Shown here: piece by piece, positions 25,343 through 34,131 of the stretch
Numbering within the stretch: the first letter of the stretch is position 1
Layout: each line of letters starts with the position of its first letter
Notes under the pieces: generated by a model
What the model was told of the DNA's origin: nothing
Seen by the model: the letters and a program-made list of their open reading frames with translations, nothing else
Database searches by the model: none
Made by a program: the position numbers and the translations under genes
Assembly: GCA_001931535.1 (NCBI GenBank)
Contig: CP016211.1
Coordinates: 15,329,501-15,393,500, forward strand
DNA length: 64,000 nucleotides
Direction: 5' to 3'
Origin: Minicystis rosea
GTDB lineage: Bacteria; Myxococcota_A; Polyangia; Polyangiales; Polyangiaceae

Positions 25343-26683
25343 TCAGCCGGGGCAGGGGAGGTAGACGCTGGCGCGGCCGGTCGCGTTCACGTAGACGCGC
25401 AAGTAGTTGGCGTGCACGTGGACGCCGCTGATCTCGATCTTGTCGGTGTACGCCTTCACGCAGCCCATGCCGTTGCCGAAGGCGAGATCGGAGCCGAGCT
25501 TGGCCTTCACGCTCTTCAGGCGATCGCCGATGTCGAGCTTGAGGGCGTCGCGCGCGGCGTCGCGGATGGTGTCGCCCTTGAGCGCGGCCGCGAGCTTGAG
25601 GAGGAAACTCGAGGTCTCGACGGTGGGCTGGAGATCGGGGACGCGCAGCTCGTTGTCGACGACGACGGGGTGGCCGTTCAAGAAGATGTCGCCGTCGAGA
25701 TCGACGTCGAGGCCGGCCTTCTTCACCGGGCCGCCGAGGTGGACCTTGAGGACGAGCTGATCCTTCGCGGCATAGACCTCGGGCTTGTCGAGGTAGATCT
25801 CCGGCATCTCCTTGGAGAAGAAGAGCTTGCCGTCGGTGAAGGCGAGGCTCATCGCCTTCTGCAGCTCGTCGTAGCGGGCCGCGATGGGGATGCCGACGGT
25901 GAACGGGCCGGGCTGGATGGTGGCCACGTTGTGCAGCGGCGGGAGCTTCTGCGCCTCCTGGCTCTCGGCGCAGGGGATGGTGACGCTGGGCGCGATCACC
26001 ATGGCGAGATCCTTCTCGATGCCGTCGGCGATGACCGTGGGGCCGGCCTCGACGCCGAGGACCTTGAGCATGGCGCAGCCCTTGGCGTCGCCGAGGGGCA
26101 GATCGATGGGCTTGGCCACGCGCTGGAACGTCTCGCCGAGGAGCGGGCGGAGGTCGTAGGCGAACTCGGTGAGCTTCTGCTCCACGGCCTTCTGCAGCTT
26201 GGGGAGGACGTCGGCGACCTTGTCGGCGGCGCGCACCAGCTTGCCGTCGGAGGTGACCTTGAGATCGAGCGACTGGAGCTTGGCGACGTACTCGCTCGTG
26301 ATGACGGGCTCCGCGGCGATCACGAAATCGAGCGGGATGTCGAGGCTGCCCACGGGCATGTCGGCGTTGGCGTCGACGTGCATCGAGAGCACGAGGCGGC
26401 CGCGATCGAACTTCACGTCGATGGCGCTGCGCTTCCACGTGTACCTCCGCTCCTTACCGAGCAGGGGGAACGTGCCGTCGGCGTTGGCGGGCACGCTCTC
26501 CTCCAAAGCCTTCTTGAGGCCGGCGGACGTGACGGCGGTGTGCATCACGACGCGCGACGGCGCGGGATCGGCGAGCGCCTCGCCCGGCGTGGACGGCGGG
26601 CGCGGAGGATAGACGGCCCCTTCGCCGCCGCAGGCCGCGAAGAGCATGGAGAACAGCACCGGGAAGAGCGAGATCGTGCGCAT
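25343..26683 (-). CDS. DUF4403 family lipoprotein
   Basis: A 446-residue exported protein. The signal peptide ends in LFAAC. The mature protein follows the DUF4403 pattern: duplicated beta-rich halves with VGSLDIPLDFVIAAEPVI in the first and KKAGLDVDLDGDIFLNGHPV in the second, and a C-terminus resembling lipid-binding SMP/BPI-like folds (IEISGVHVHANYLRVYVNA). Members are thought to sit in the periplasm and handle hydrophobic ligands, but no function is established. ATG 26683 lacks a strong Shine-Dalgarno. A TTGACA element lies 35-40 bp upstream. An intrinsic terminator follows the stop. Confidence 0.8.
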   Translation of the reverse strand: MRTISLFPVLFSMLFAACGGEGAVYPPRPPSTPGEALADPAPSRVVMHTAVTSAGLKKALEESVPANADGTFPLLGKERRYTWKRSAIDVKFDRGRLVLSMHVDANADMPVGSLDIPLDFVIAAEPVITSEYVAKLQSLDLKVTSDGKLVRAADKVADVLPKLQKAVEQKLTEFAYDLRPLLGETFQRVAKPIDLPLGDAKGCAMLKVLGVEAGPTVIADGIEKDLAMVIAPSVTIPCAESQEAQKLPPLHNVATIQPGPFTVGIPIAARYDELQKAMSLAFTDGKLFFSKEMPEIYLDKPEVYAAKDQLVLKVHLGGPVKKAGLDVDLDGDIFLNGHPVVVDNELRVPDLQPTVETSSFLLKLAAALKGDTIRDAARDALKLDIGDRLKSVKAKLGSDLAFGNGMGCVKAYTDKIEISGVHVHANYLRVYVNATGRASVYLPCPG

Positions 26684-26694
26684 GGCGGCGCGAA

Positions 26695-26723
26695 GCAAAG
26701 CCGGCCGACAGGGGGCTGTCAAC
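26695..26723 (-). promoter_or_regulatory. candidate sigma-70-type promoter of the DUF4403 gene
   Basis: TTGACA (26723-26718) is followed after 18 nt by TTTGCT (26700-26695) on the minus strand. The -35 is a consensus match and rare in this GC-rich window; the -10 is weak. Confidence 0.3.
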
Positions 26724-26930
26724 CCTCGCGCCGCAATGCGAAATCCGGGTGCAGTCCGGAGGTGTTGCGCGACGGCTCGCGCATGGGTCTCCCGTTCTGT
26801 GGGCGCGGCGCGGGCGGTGGTGGTTCCTCCTGCTTCAGCCGCGCGCGGGCGATGGACGATCGAGGATCGCGCGTGGATCGATACTTCGGGCGGGCGAGGT
26901 GCGCCGCGCTCGTTGTAGGGTGCGCGCCCG

Positions 26931-28820
26931 ATGGTGGTTCCGGTTCCGTTCTCGCCGGCGTATGCAGGCCTCGCGCTCGCGCTCCCTGGGGTGTGGCTCT
27001 TGGCGCGGGCCATGGCGCACCGCGTGACCCGAGATCTGGGGCTTCGCACCATCCTGCCGATCGGGCTCGGAATCGCGCTCTGGGTGGTCTCCGTGCAGCT
27101 CGCGTCGCAGGCCGCGGGATCGTTTCGGATCGGTCTGCCCGTGGGTACGCTCGCGGCTTCGTTCGCGGGCATCGTCGCGGAGATCGCGCGGCGCCGCACG
27201 GACACAGCGCCGCCCACGGGCCATCGGCCTCCGGTGTGGATGTGGATCACCGCGGTGGCGACGGCGGCGGCGATCGTGCCCGCGGCCTTCCAATACTGGT
27301 TCCACGACGAGCTGCTCCTCGCGGGACACATGTCGACCGTGGCCCAGCTCCAAGCGGGGGTGTTCCCGCCGCGTCGGCTGCAGTTCCCCGAGTATTCGTT
27401 TCGCTATCACTACGGCTTCGATCTGCTCTCGGCGAGCTTCTCGGCCATCCTCCACGTGCCGGTGGACACGGGCATCGACGTCGCGTCCATCGTGCTGTGG
27501 GCCGCGTCGTGGTGCCTGCTTTGGGGGCTGGGTGAGCGGCTGATCGGGCGTCGGCGCGCGTGGCTCGCGCCGGTGATGACGCTCTTCGCTTCGGGCTTGC
27601 CGCTCGGATGTCCGCACGACGGATCGCTGTTGCCGAACATGATCTCGGAGTGCCCGGTGGGGCACTGGTCGGTGAACGGGCCGGTGATCACCTACTTCTT
27701 CCAGCACCCTTGGGCGCTCGGGATCCCGGTGGCGACGACAGCCATCCTGGTGTTCACGGAGCGGCACCCGCACAGCGCGTGGGCGCGCTTCGGGGCGCTC
27801 GCATTCCTCTTTGGGGCGCTGTCGTTCAGCGAGCTCGTGCTCTACGTGACGGTGCTGCCTTCGCTGCTCGTGGCCGAGGTCTGGTACGAGGAGGGCCTCG
27901 AGATCCGGCGCGCGCTCCCGATGCTCGGCGCGATGCTGTTGTCGCTCGGGTTGGCGCGGCTGCTCGGCGGCTTCTTCGCGCCGGCGAACGGGCTCGTGAG
28001 CATGCAGTTCGTGCTGCACCCGGGCTTCGCCGACACGCCGAAGCTGACGCTCGCGTGGAACGCGATGACGTTCGGCGCGATGTGGATCACCGGCGTCCTC
28101 GGCTTCTTCGCGCTGCGACGCGGGCGCCTGCTCTTCGGCCTCTTGTTCGCGGGCGCGCTCTTGGTGGTCAACGGCGTGCGCTACACGGGCTCGGCCGACA
28201 TCATGAAGTTCGCGACCGTCGTCTCGCTCGCGCTCGGCTTCATGGGCAGCGCGGCCATCGCGCGGCTGCTCCCGTCGAAGCCGTGGAGCGCCTCGTGGCC
28301 GCGCACGGTGACGGCGTTCTCGCTCTTTGCGGCGGCGACGTGGATCGGCTTCGGATATCCGATCATCTTCGCGCTGCACCTCGGCGACATTCCGGGCAGC
28401 TTCCGCAGCAAGCCGGAGACCATGCCGGACAACGACGTGCATGCCGCCGTGTTCCTGCGCGCGCGCATCCGCGAAGGCGGCCTCGTGTATCGCAGCGGGC
28501 ACCTCGGCTATTCGCAATGGGCGGGCCTGCCGCAGCCGTGGCTCGACTGGACCTCGAAGACGTGGGGCGTGCCGCCGGAGAAGATGGCGGCGCGGGAGAA
28601 GCTGCTCAAAGGCAAGCCGACCGAGGTCGCGCCCTACCGAGAGCAGGGGTTCCGCTTCTTCGTGCTCGACGAGGCGGCGAAGGACGACAAGTCGCTGGTC
28701 GAGGCGAGCAACACGTGGGTCGCGCGCGGGCAGGCGAAGATCGCAGCGCGGTTCGGGATGCTTCGGGTGGTGGACCTCGGGCGCGAAGGCGGCCCGGCTA
28801 CTTCGTCCACTTCACCATGA
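26931..28820 (+). CDS. polytopic membrane protein, GT-C/DUF2298-like
   Basis: A 629-residue inner-membrane protein with about ten to twelve hydrophobic segments across residues 5-490 and a soluble C-terminal domain of ~120 residues. Large periplasmic loops carry aromatic and acidic residues (FQYWFHDELLLAGH, FPEYSFRYHYGFDLL), as in GT-C fold lipid-linked sugar transferases. This suggests, but does not show, a glycosyltransferase role. ATG 26931 follows directly on TGTAGGGTGCGCGCCCG. Its 3' end overlaps the convergent signalling gene by 23 bp. Confidence 0.75.
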   Translation: MVVPVPFSPAYAGLALALPGVWLLARAMAHRVTRDLGLRTILPIGLGIALWVVSVQLASQAAGSFRIGLPVGTLAASFAGIVAEIARRRTDTAPPTGHRPPVWMWITAVATAAAIVPAAFQYWFHDELLLAGHMSTVAQLQAGVFPPRRLQFPEYSFRYHYGFDLLSASFSAILHVPVDTGIDVASIVLWAASWCLLWGLGERLIGRRRAWLAPVMTLFASGLPLGCPHDGSLLPNMISECPVGHWSVNGPVITYFFQHPWALGIPVATTAILVFTERHPHSAWARFGALAFLFGALSFSELVLYVTVLPSLLVAEVWYEEGLEIRRALPMLGAMLLSLGLARLLGGFFAPANGLVSMQFVLHPGFADTPKLTLAWNAMTFGAMWITGVLGFFALRRGRLLFGLLFAGALLVVNGVRYTGSADIMKFATVVSLALGFMGSAAIARLLPSKPWSASWPRTVTAFSLFAAATWIGFGYPIIFALHLGDIPGSFRSKPETMPDNDVHAAVFLRARIREGGLVYRSGHLGYSQWAGLPQPWLDWTSKTWGVPPEKMAAREKLLKGKPTEVAPYREQGFRFFVLDEAAKDDKSLVEASNTWVARGQAKIAARFGMLRVVDLGREGGPATSSTSP

Positions 28821-29220
28821 CGACGGTCGTGCCCTTCAGCGGGCTCGACTCGATGTGAAACTCGTCCACGAGGCGTCGTGCGGCGCCGAGCCCGGCCCCG
28901 AGGCCGGCACCCGCCGGGCGCGGTCCAGGCGGCGCGCCCGCGAGGGGAAGGCCGGGGCCGGTGTCGCACACGACGACCTCGACGCCCGTGCGGCTGCCAT
29001 CACCGACGAGGCGCAGGCGCGCTTCGCCGCGACGCGCGAAGCGAAGGACGTTGTGCACGATCTCGACCACCGCGGTGCGCAGCGCCTCGCGCTTGAGGAG
29101 CCCCATCCCGGCGGCGTCGGCGAGGCGCCGCGCGTAGTCGGACGCGAGGACGATGTCGGGGTCGCGCGCGAGCGGCACGACGTACGCCTCGCTCAATGCG
29201 GATCGCATGGGAGCGCTCAT
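28798..29220 (-). CDS. RsbT-like switch kinase (second copy in operon)
   Basis: A 140-residue HATPase_c protein of RsbT/RsbW type. The N-box is in RTAVVEIVHNVLRFA, the G1 box in CDTGPGLP and the G2 region in GAGLGAGLGAARRLVDEFHI, with KGTTVVMVKW at the end. RsbT phosphorylates STAS-domain proteins of the stressosome. It is the last gene of a five-gene operon, and its ATG overlaps the stop of the phosphatase gene (ATGA). Having two such kinases in one operon is unusual. It overlaps the convergent membrane-protein gene by 23 bp. Confidence 0.85.
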   Translation of the reverse strand: MSAPMRSALSEAYVVPLARDPDIVLASDYARRLADAAGMGLLKREALRTAVVEIVHNVLRFARRGEARLRLVGDGSRTGVEVVVCDTGPGLPLAGAPPGPRPAGAGLGAGLGAARRLVDEFHIESSPLKGTTVVMVKWTK

Positions 29221-29864
29221 CGGCCCCCGCGCGGGCCCGCCGAGAGCACCCGGATGGCTGCCGCGGTGGCGTCGTCGGTGCGGCGACCGAAGTCGGCGAG
29301 CGCGCGGCGGGCCACGAACGCCGCTGGGTCGTCGCGGTAGCGATCGATGCTGACGTGCGAGGACAGCCCGTCCGTCGACATCAGCCACACGTCGCCGCGC
29401 GCGAGCTCGAGATCGAACACGCGCACCGTCGGGAGCCGATAGCCGACGGTGCCGGGGAACGAAATGCCGCCGTGCCGGCGCGGCGGATAGACATGGAGCG
29501 CGATGTTGCCGACGCCGGAGAAGGCGGCTCGCCCAAGCGGCGCGCAGATCTGGAGGAGCGCGACCGACGCGCCTCGTGTCCTCGCGAGGGCCGCGTGGCA
29601 CGCGTGCATGACGCGATCGAGCGCGCCGGTGCCGTCGGGGCCGAGCGCGTGCTCGATGGCGGTGAGCGCTTGCTCCGCCGCATGGCTCGCCTCCGGACCG
29701 TGCCCGGCTCCGTCCACCATCGCGAAGGTCGCGCGCTCGTCGGGGCCGAACGCGCGGAACGCGTCGCCGCACAGCGTCTCGCCGTCGATCGGCCGCATGG
29801 CGACGCTCCATTCGAGCCAGGGCGTCGTCGCGCCCTCCACCCGCGGTCCTTCCGTCGCGCTCAT
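29217..29864 (-). CDS. PP2C/SpoIIE-type phosphatase, RsbX-like
   Basis: A 215-residue single-domain PP2C-family phosphatase. Metal-binding Asp residues are in GETLCGDAF, FAMVDGAGHGPEA and VWLMSTDGLSSHV. It lacks the extra N-terminal domain of RsbU and so resembles RsbX, which dephosphorylates RsbR/RsbS and resets the stressosome. Its ATG overlaps the stop of the upstream kinase gene and its stop overlaps the next start, both as ATGA, so the stoichiometry is probably coupled. Confidence 0.85.
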   Translation of the reverse strand: MSATEGPRVEGATTPWLEWSVAMRPIDGETLCGDAFRAFGPDERATFAMVDGAGHGPEASHAAEQALTAIEHALGPDGTGALDRVMHACHAALARTRGASVALLQICAPLGRAAFSGVGNIALHVYPPRRHGGISFPGTVGYRLPTVRVFDLELARGDVWLMSTDGLSSHVSIDRYRDDPAAFVARRALADFGRRTDDATAAAIRVLSAGPRGGR

Positions 29865-30520
29865 CGCTGCACGTACTTCACCGCGGTGACCACGGTGCCG
29901 CGGCCCGGTGCGGATTTGATGTCGAGCGAGTCCATGATCCGCTTGCTGCCCACGAGCCCGAGCCCCATCCCGGTCTTCGATCGGTAGCGGCCCGCGAGGA
30001 TGCTCTCGGCTTGGAGGATGCCGGGGCCGGCGTCGCGGGCGATCACCCGCACGCCTTTGCGCGGCGTCTCGCAGGGAACGATCTCGATCGCCCCCGAGCC
30101 CGCGTACTGCAGGATGTTGCGCGCGAGCTCCGAGACGACGGTGGCGACCTTCACCGCGTCCACGTGGACGAACCCGACCTCCTGCGCGACGGAGATGGCC
30201 TTGGTTCGAGCGTCGATGACGTCGGTCTCCTTCTCGATGCTGATCGTGCAGCCCGTCGTCTTCGCCGGGCCGTTCTCGGGCGCGGACATGAGCGCGCCGA
30301 GCTCGCTGAGCGCGCGCGCGACGCTGCCCGGCCCGAGGTGCGCCGCGAGCATCCGCGGGAGCTCGAGGAGCAGGCGGCGGGCGTCTTGGCGGGTGAGGGG
30401 ACGCCCTTCGAGCCCCGCGCTCCTTCGCGCCTGCGCGAGCACCTGCGCGCCCGTGAGCGGGCCGAGGTGACGCGCGAGGCACTCCGCGAGGGCCGCGCCG
30501 AGCTCCGGCGATGGAGTCAT
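29861..30520 (-). CDS. RsbT-like switch kinase with an N-terminal extension
   Basis: A 219-residue protein. Residues about 85-219 form the RsbT-type HATPase domain: KVATVVSELARNILQYA (N-box), ARDAGPGI (G1), GMGLGLVGSKRIMDSLDI (G2) and GTVVTAVKYV. Residues 1-80 are an added helical domain (ALAECLARHLGPLTGAQVLA) that I do not recognise; ordinary RsbT lacks it, and it may target the kinase to a partner. The start overlaps the stop of the RsbR-like gene (ATGA). Confidence 0.88.
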   Translation of the reverse strand: MTPSPELGAALAECLARHLGPLTGAQVLAQARRSAGLEGRPLTRQDARRLLLELPRMLAAHLGPGSVARALSELGALMSAPENGPAKTTGCTISIEKETDVIDARTKAISVAQEVGFVHVDAVKVATVVSELARNILQYAGSGAIEIVPCETPRKGVRVIARDAGPGILQAESILAGRYRSKTGMGLGLVGSKRIMDSLDIKSAPGRGTVVTAVKYVQR

Positions 30521-31485
30521 CGCGTCTCGGCGGCGACGATCCGCAGCCCCAGGTTGCGGAGCGCGACGTTGAGGCCCGTCTGGAGGTTGTTGAGCGTCTC
30601 CACGCCGCTCCAGTCGATGCCGAGCTCGACGATCGTCTCGGCGACCGCGTCGGAGATGCCGGTCACGATGGTGTGCGCGCCCTTGAGCCGCGCGGCCAGT
30701 ACCGTCTTGTTGAGGTGCGTGGCCACGCTGGTGTCGACGATGGGGACGCCGGTGACGTCGAGGATCACGACCTTGGCGCGGTACTGCCGGATGCCGGCGA
30801 GGAGCGAGCGCATGATGTCCTGCGCGCGGGCCGTGTTGATGGTGCCCACGAGCGGCATGATGATGATCGAGCCGCCGCCGTCGCTGGCCTCGATGACGGG
30901 GATGATCGGCGTCGACAGCTCTTGGAGCGCGCGCTGCTGCGCGGCGATGATCTCCTGCTGGAGCCGCTCGCGCTCCTCCTCCGAGCGCTTGCGCTCGGTG
31001 ACGTCGTGCGCGAAGGCGAGCACGCCGTACACCTCGCCCTTGTCGTCGCGGAGCGGCATCTTCCACGTGTCCATGATGTGGAGCGTGCCGTCGGCGTAGG
31101 TGGCGGGATCGTGCGGGTTGTGCAGCACTTCCCCCGCGAGGACGGCCATGTCGTCGGTGCGAAAGCCGCGGATGCCCTTCTCGGGGTTGCCGAAGACGAG
31201 CTCGGCCGGCCAGCCGATCTCGAGATCGTTCTTGCCCACGAGATCCTCCGCGCGTCGATCCATCGCCTTGGCGACCGCGTCGTTCGCGAGGGTCCAGCGG
31301 AACTCGCGATCCTTGATGAAGATCCAGTCCGGCGTGGTCTTGAGGATCACGTCGACGAGGTTCTCCGAGCGCCGGAAGCGGACCTCGGCGTCGGTGCTCC
31401 GGACCTCGGCGAGCTCGCCCTCGAGCGTTTCGATCTTGGCGCGCGCCGCTGCGAGCTCGGCCTCAAGCTGTTCTGTCGTCTTCAT
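30517..31485 (-). CDS. RsbR-like stressosome protein (PAS + STAS)
   Basis: A 322-residue protein. A coiled coil (residues 1-35) is followed by a PAS sensor domain (about 38-155; LKTTPDWIFIKDREFRW, then GVLAFAHDVTERKRSEEERE) and a C-terminal STAS domain (about 195-310). Both RsbR phosphorylation sites are recognisable: Thr in MPLVGTINTARAQ and Thr in GVPIVDTSVATHL, matching Thr171 and Thr205 of Bacillus RsbRA by context. Instead of the usual globin-like N-terminus it uses PAS, so it may sense a small molecule, redox or light. ATG 31485 follows AGAGAAAG and overlaps the STAS gene upstream by 23 bp. Confidence 0.9.
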   Translation of the reverse strand: MKTTEQLEAELAAARAKIETLEGELAEVRSTDAEVRFRRSENLVDVILKTTPDWIFIKDREFRWTLANDAVAKAMDRRAEDLVGKNDLEIGWPAELVFGNPEKGIRGFRTDDMAVLAGEVLHNPHDPATYADGTLHIMDTWKMPLRDDKGEVYGVLAFAHDVTERKRSEEERERLQQEIIAAQQRALQELSTPIIPVIEASDGGGSIIIMPLVGTINTARAQDIMRSLLAGIRQYRAKVVILDVTGVPIVDTSVATHLNKTVLAARLKGAHTIVTGISDAVAETIVELGIDWSGVETLNNLQTGLNVALRNLGLRIVAAETR

Positions 31486-31897
31486 CGGTGCTTTCTCTCT
31501 GCGAAGGATCGGAAGGCTCGGCGCCGTGACGAGGCGGCCGCGCCGCGGCGCCCGGGGTCGCGAGCTCCATGGCGGCATCGAGATCCAGGACGGCCCGTAC
31601 GTTGGGCAGCTCGAAGCCCATTTCCACCAGGGTCTCGACGACGGCGTCGCTCAGGCCGCACACGACGACGTCGGCCCCGAGGAGCTTCGTCGACGCGGCG
31701 ATGGAGTGGACGAAGCGACCGAAGAAGCTGTCGCAGATCTCCACTTCGGAGAAGTCGAGGACGACCGATCGCGAAGCGTTCCGCCGAACGGTCGAGATGG
31801 TCAGGCGTTTGAGCTCGCCGACTTGGCTGTCGGTGAGCGATCCCGGCACCGTGACGAGCAGCATCGTGCCGAGCTTGCGAACCATTGAACCTTGCAT
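31463..31897 (-). CDS. RsbS-like STAS protein
   Basis: A 144-residue protein with a STAS domain over the first ~110 residues. The phosphorylatable Ser lies in SEVEICDSFFGRFVHSIA, at the RsbS position. A disordered acidic tail of about 30 residues replaces the usual RsbS C-terminus. In stressosomes RsbS co-assembles with RsbR and sequesters RsbT until both are phosphorylated. ATG 31897 opens the frame, but ATG 31885 has AAGG four bases upstream and may be the true start. It is first in the operon. Confidence 0.88.
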   Translation of the reverse strand: MQGSMVRKLGTMLLVTVPGSLTDSQVGELKRLTISTVRRNASRSVVLDFSEVEICDSFFGRFVHSIAASTKLLGADVVVCGLSDAVVETLVEMGFELPNVRAVLDLDAAMELATPGAAARPPRHGAEPSDPSQRESTDEDDRTA

Positions 31898-32310
31898 TGT
31901 CGTCGCGCGAATCCCTCTACCGCGTCGTCACGTTATGTTGATATGGCAGCGCTTGGAAATTGGGCGCAGACCCGAGGGGTTACGACCCGAGCTCTCACGC
32001 CGGCGCGCGGAGCCTCGTCATCGATATCGGTGACGCGCTCGTGACACCGATGCCTTCTCGCGCCGCGAGCCGTTTCGCGAAGACCCCTCTCCTGGAAGCT
32101 CTCCATCCATGAGAGCCGTGCCCGCGGGCGCCTGATCCGCTCGGCCGATGCGAGCACGATGGTAGGTCTGCGCCACGCAGGCGAATGCGCATATCGCGTG
32201 AGCCCGATGACCGCGCTCGACGACGCGAGGGATGAACCGCGATCCTGCCAACGACTTGCCGTGCATGGTGAGCACGCCGCGCGTCTGCTTGTCGCCGTGA
32301 TCCTCGGCCC
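31898..32310. other. 413-bp intergenic region upstream of the stressosome operon
   Basis: No gene is supported; the frames are short and compositionally random. An AT-richer stretch at 31929-31970 (reading ATATCAACATAACGTG on the minus strand) is the best place for the operon promoter. The remaining ~300 bp before the phosphatase stop show nothing I recognise. Confidence 0.45.
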
Positions 32311-33951
32311 TCAGGTGATGGGCGGGAGCTCGACGCTGTAGAGCTTGGTGCCCTTCAGATCCCAGAGCGTCACCGTGAGCACGGCGCTCTTGCCGTCGAT
32401 GTGCATCGTGCCGAAGTACTGGCCGCCGTCGGAGGGCGCGCGCAGGTGTCGGCCGGAGGGCGGTGATTGATAGACGACCTCGGGGCCGAAGGTCGGATCC
32501 AACGGGTTCGGTCCGTAGGTGTTGGCGTGCAGCGGGCCGGCGACGAACTCCCAGAAGGGATCGAAATCGGAGAAGCCCGCGCGCTTGGGATCGTAGCGAT
32601 GCGCGGCCGCGTAGTGGACGTCGGCGGTGACGAAGACGACGTTCTTGATCTTGCGCTGCTTGATGGTGCGGAGGAGCGCGGCGAGCTCCAGCTCGCGGCC
32701 GAGCGGCGGCCCACCGTGGGCGTTGGCCCAAGCGTCGTGGCGGATGACGTGGTTCCTGCCCTCGGCGACCGCGAGGCTGAGGGGCTGACCGCTTCCGATG
32801 ATCTTCCACGTCGCGGTGGAGGCGGAGAGCTCGTTCGTGAGCCACGCGAGCTGCGCGGCGCCGAGGACCGGGGTCGCGTCGCGCTCGCGGTTCTCCCCGT
32901 TGTCGCCGCGGTAGCTGCGCTCGTCGACGAGGAAGACGTCGAGCAGAGGGCCGTGACGAAACGCGCGGTACACGCGCGCCGGATCACCGCCGCCCGGGCA
33001 GCAGATGCGCATGGGCGTGTACTCGGCCATGGCCTGCCGCGCGCGCTCGGAGAGGACGCGGACGCTCTTCTCACCGTAGCGCTTGTCCTCCAGCGTCTCG
33101 CCGGGGAACCAGTTGTTGTGGATCTCGTGATCGTCCCACATCACGAGGCTCGCGACCTCGGCGTTGAAGCGACGCACGTTGTCGTCGAGCAGGTTGTAGG
33201 CGTAGTTGCCGCGGAAGTCGGCGAGCGTCTCGGCGACCTTGGATTTGGCCTCGGTGGTGAGGTTCTTCCAAATCGAGCCATCGACGAGCTTGATGGTCGG
33301 GGGAATGGGCGAGTCGGCGTAGATGAGGTCGCCGCAATGGATGAAGAAATCCGGCCGCGCGGCGCGCATCGTCTCGTAGATCTTGATGCCGCCCCACTCG
33401 AGGTTGATGCCGTACCCCTGGCCCGCGGTGTCGCCGCTCCACGCGAAATGGATGTCGCGGCGATCTTCGGGGGCGGTGACGAACGAGCCGAGCGCAGGCT
33501 CGCTGCGGGCGCCCTCGCTCTCGGGGCTCTCGAAGACGACGCGGTAATGAATGCGCTGGCCGGGGGGGAGCGCATCGAGATCGAGGCGCGCGGTGAAGTC
33601 GCTCTCGACGGTGGCGATGGGGCCCGAGGCGCGACGCGGGTTGGGGAAGCGCGGATCGACGTCCCACTCCACCTGCATGCGCGCGAGCCGATCGGAGCGC
33701 GCCCAGACGATGCCGCTTCGCGAGGTGACGTCGCCGCTCTGCACGCCATGGGTGATGATGGGGCGCAGGCGATCGGCCGGGAGGATCGCCGGCGCGCTTG
33801 CGACATGCGTTGGGCCGAGCGCGGGGATGGGGCCGGCCGGCGGCGGTCTGGGCGCAGGCGCATCGTGGCCACAGCCGATCAAGAGGCCGCCCGAGGTCGC
33901 GAGCGCACCGCGCAGGAACGCGCGGCGATCGAACGGGTGCTGATCGGACAT
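32311..33951 (-). CDS. phoD: PhoD-like alkaline phosphatase/phosphodiesterase, Tat-exported
   Basis: A 546-residue enzyme. The Tat signal has RRAFLRG at residues 9-15 and ends near LIGCG, which may also be a lipobox. The N-terminal PhoD domain shows THGVQSGDVTSRSGIVWARS. The metallophosphatase core has SGDT, HCGDLIYAD, MWDDHEIHNNW and the metal-binding FVTADVHYAA. A Cys pair (RICCPGG) could belong to the Fe/Ca centre typical of PhoD. It hydrolyses phosphodiesters and monoesters outside the cytoplasm. No Pho box is recognised. The ATG has no clear Shine-Dalgarno. Confidence 0.93.
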   Translation of the reverse strand: MSDQHPFDRRAFLRGALATSGGLLIGCGHDAPAPRPPPAGPIPALGPTHVASAPAILPADRLRPIITHGVQSGDVTSRSGIVWARSDRLARMQVEWDVDPRFPNPRRASGPIATVESDFTARLDLDALPPGQRIHYRVVFESPESEGARSEPALGSFVTAPEDRRDIHFAWSGDTAGQGYGINLEWGGIKIYETMRAARPDFFIHCGDLIYADSPIPPTIKLVDGSIWKNLTTEAKSKVAETLADFRGNYAYNLLDDNVRRFNAEVASLVMWDDHEIHNNWFPGETLEDKRYGEKSVRVLSERARQAMAEYTPMRICCPGGGDPARVYRAFRHGPLLDVFLVDERSYRGDNGENRERDATPVLGAAQLAWLTNELSASTATWKIIGSGQPLSLAVAEGRNHVIRHDAWANAHGGPPLGRELELAALLRTIKQRKIKNVVFVTADVHYAAAHRYDPKRAGFSDFDPFWEFVAGPLHANTYGPNPLDPTFGPEVVYQSPPSGRHLRAPSDGGQYFGTMHIDGKSAVLTVTLWDLKGTKLYSVELPPIT

Positions 33952-34131
33952 CGATCACAGCAATAGAACGGAACCGCGCGATCGTCAGCCGAGAGTTGCG
34001 CGGCCGCTCATCATCCACCGCCGACGGTACCGAGCCGAGCCCGCTCGCCGAGCCGAAAGCGATCGCTTCCGGCTCGTCATCGGCGGCGCACCCTTCATCT
34101 CGTCGCGCTGCGCGCGCGACGAAGGACACCC

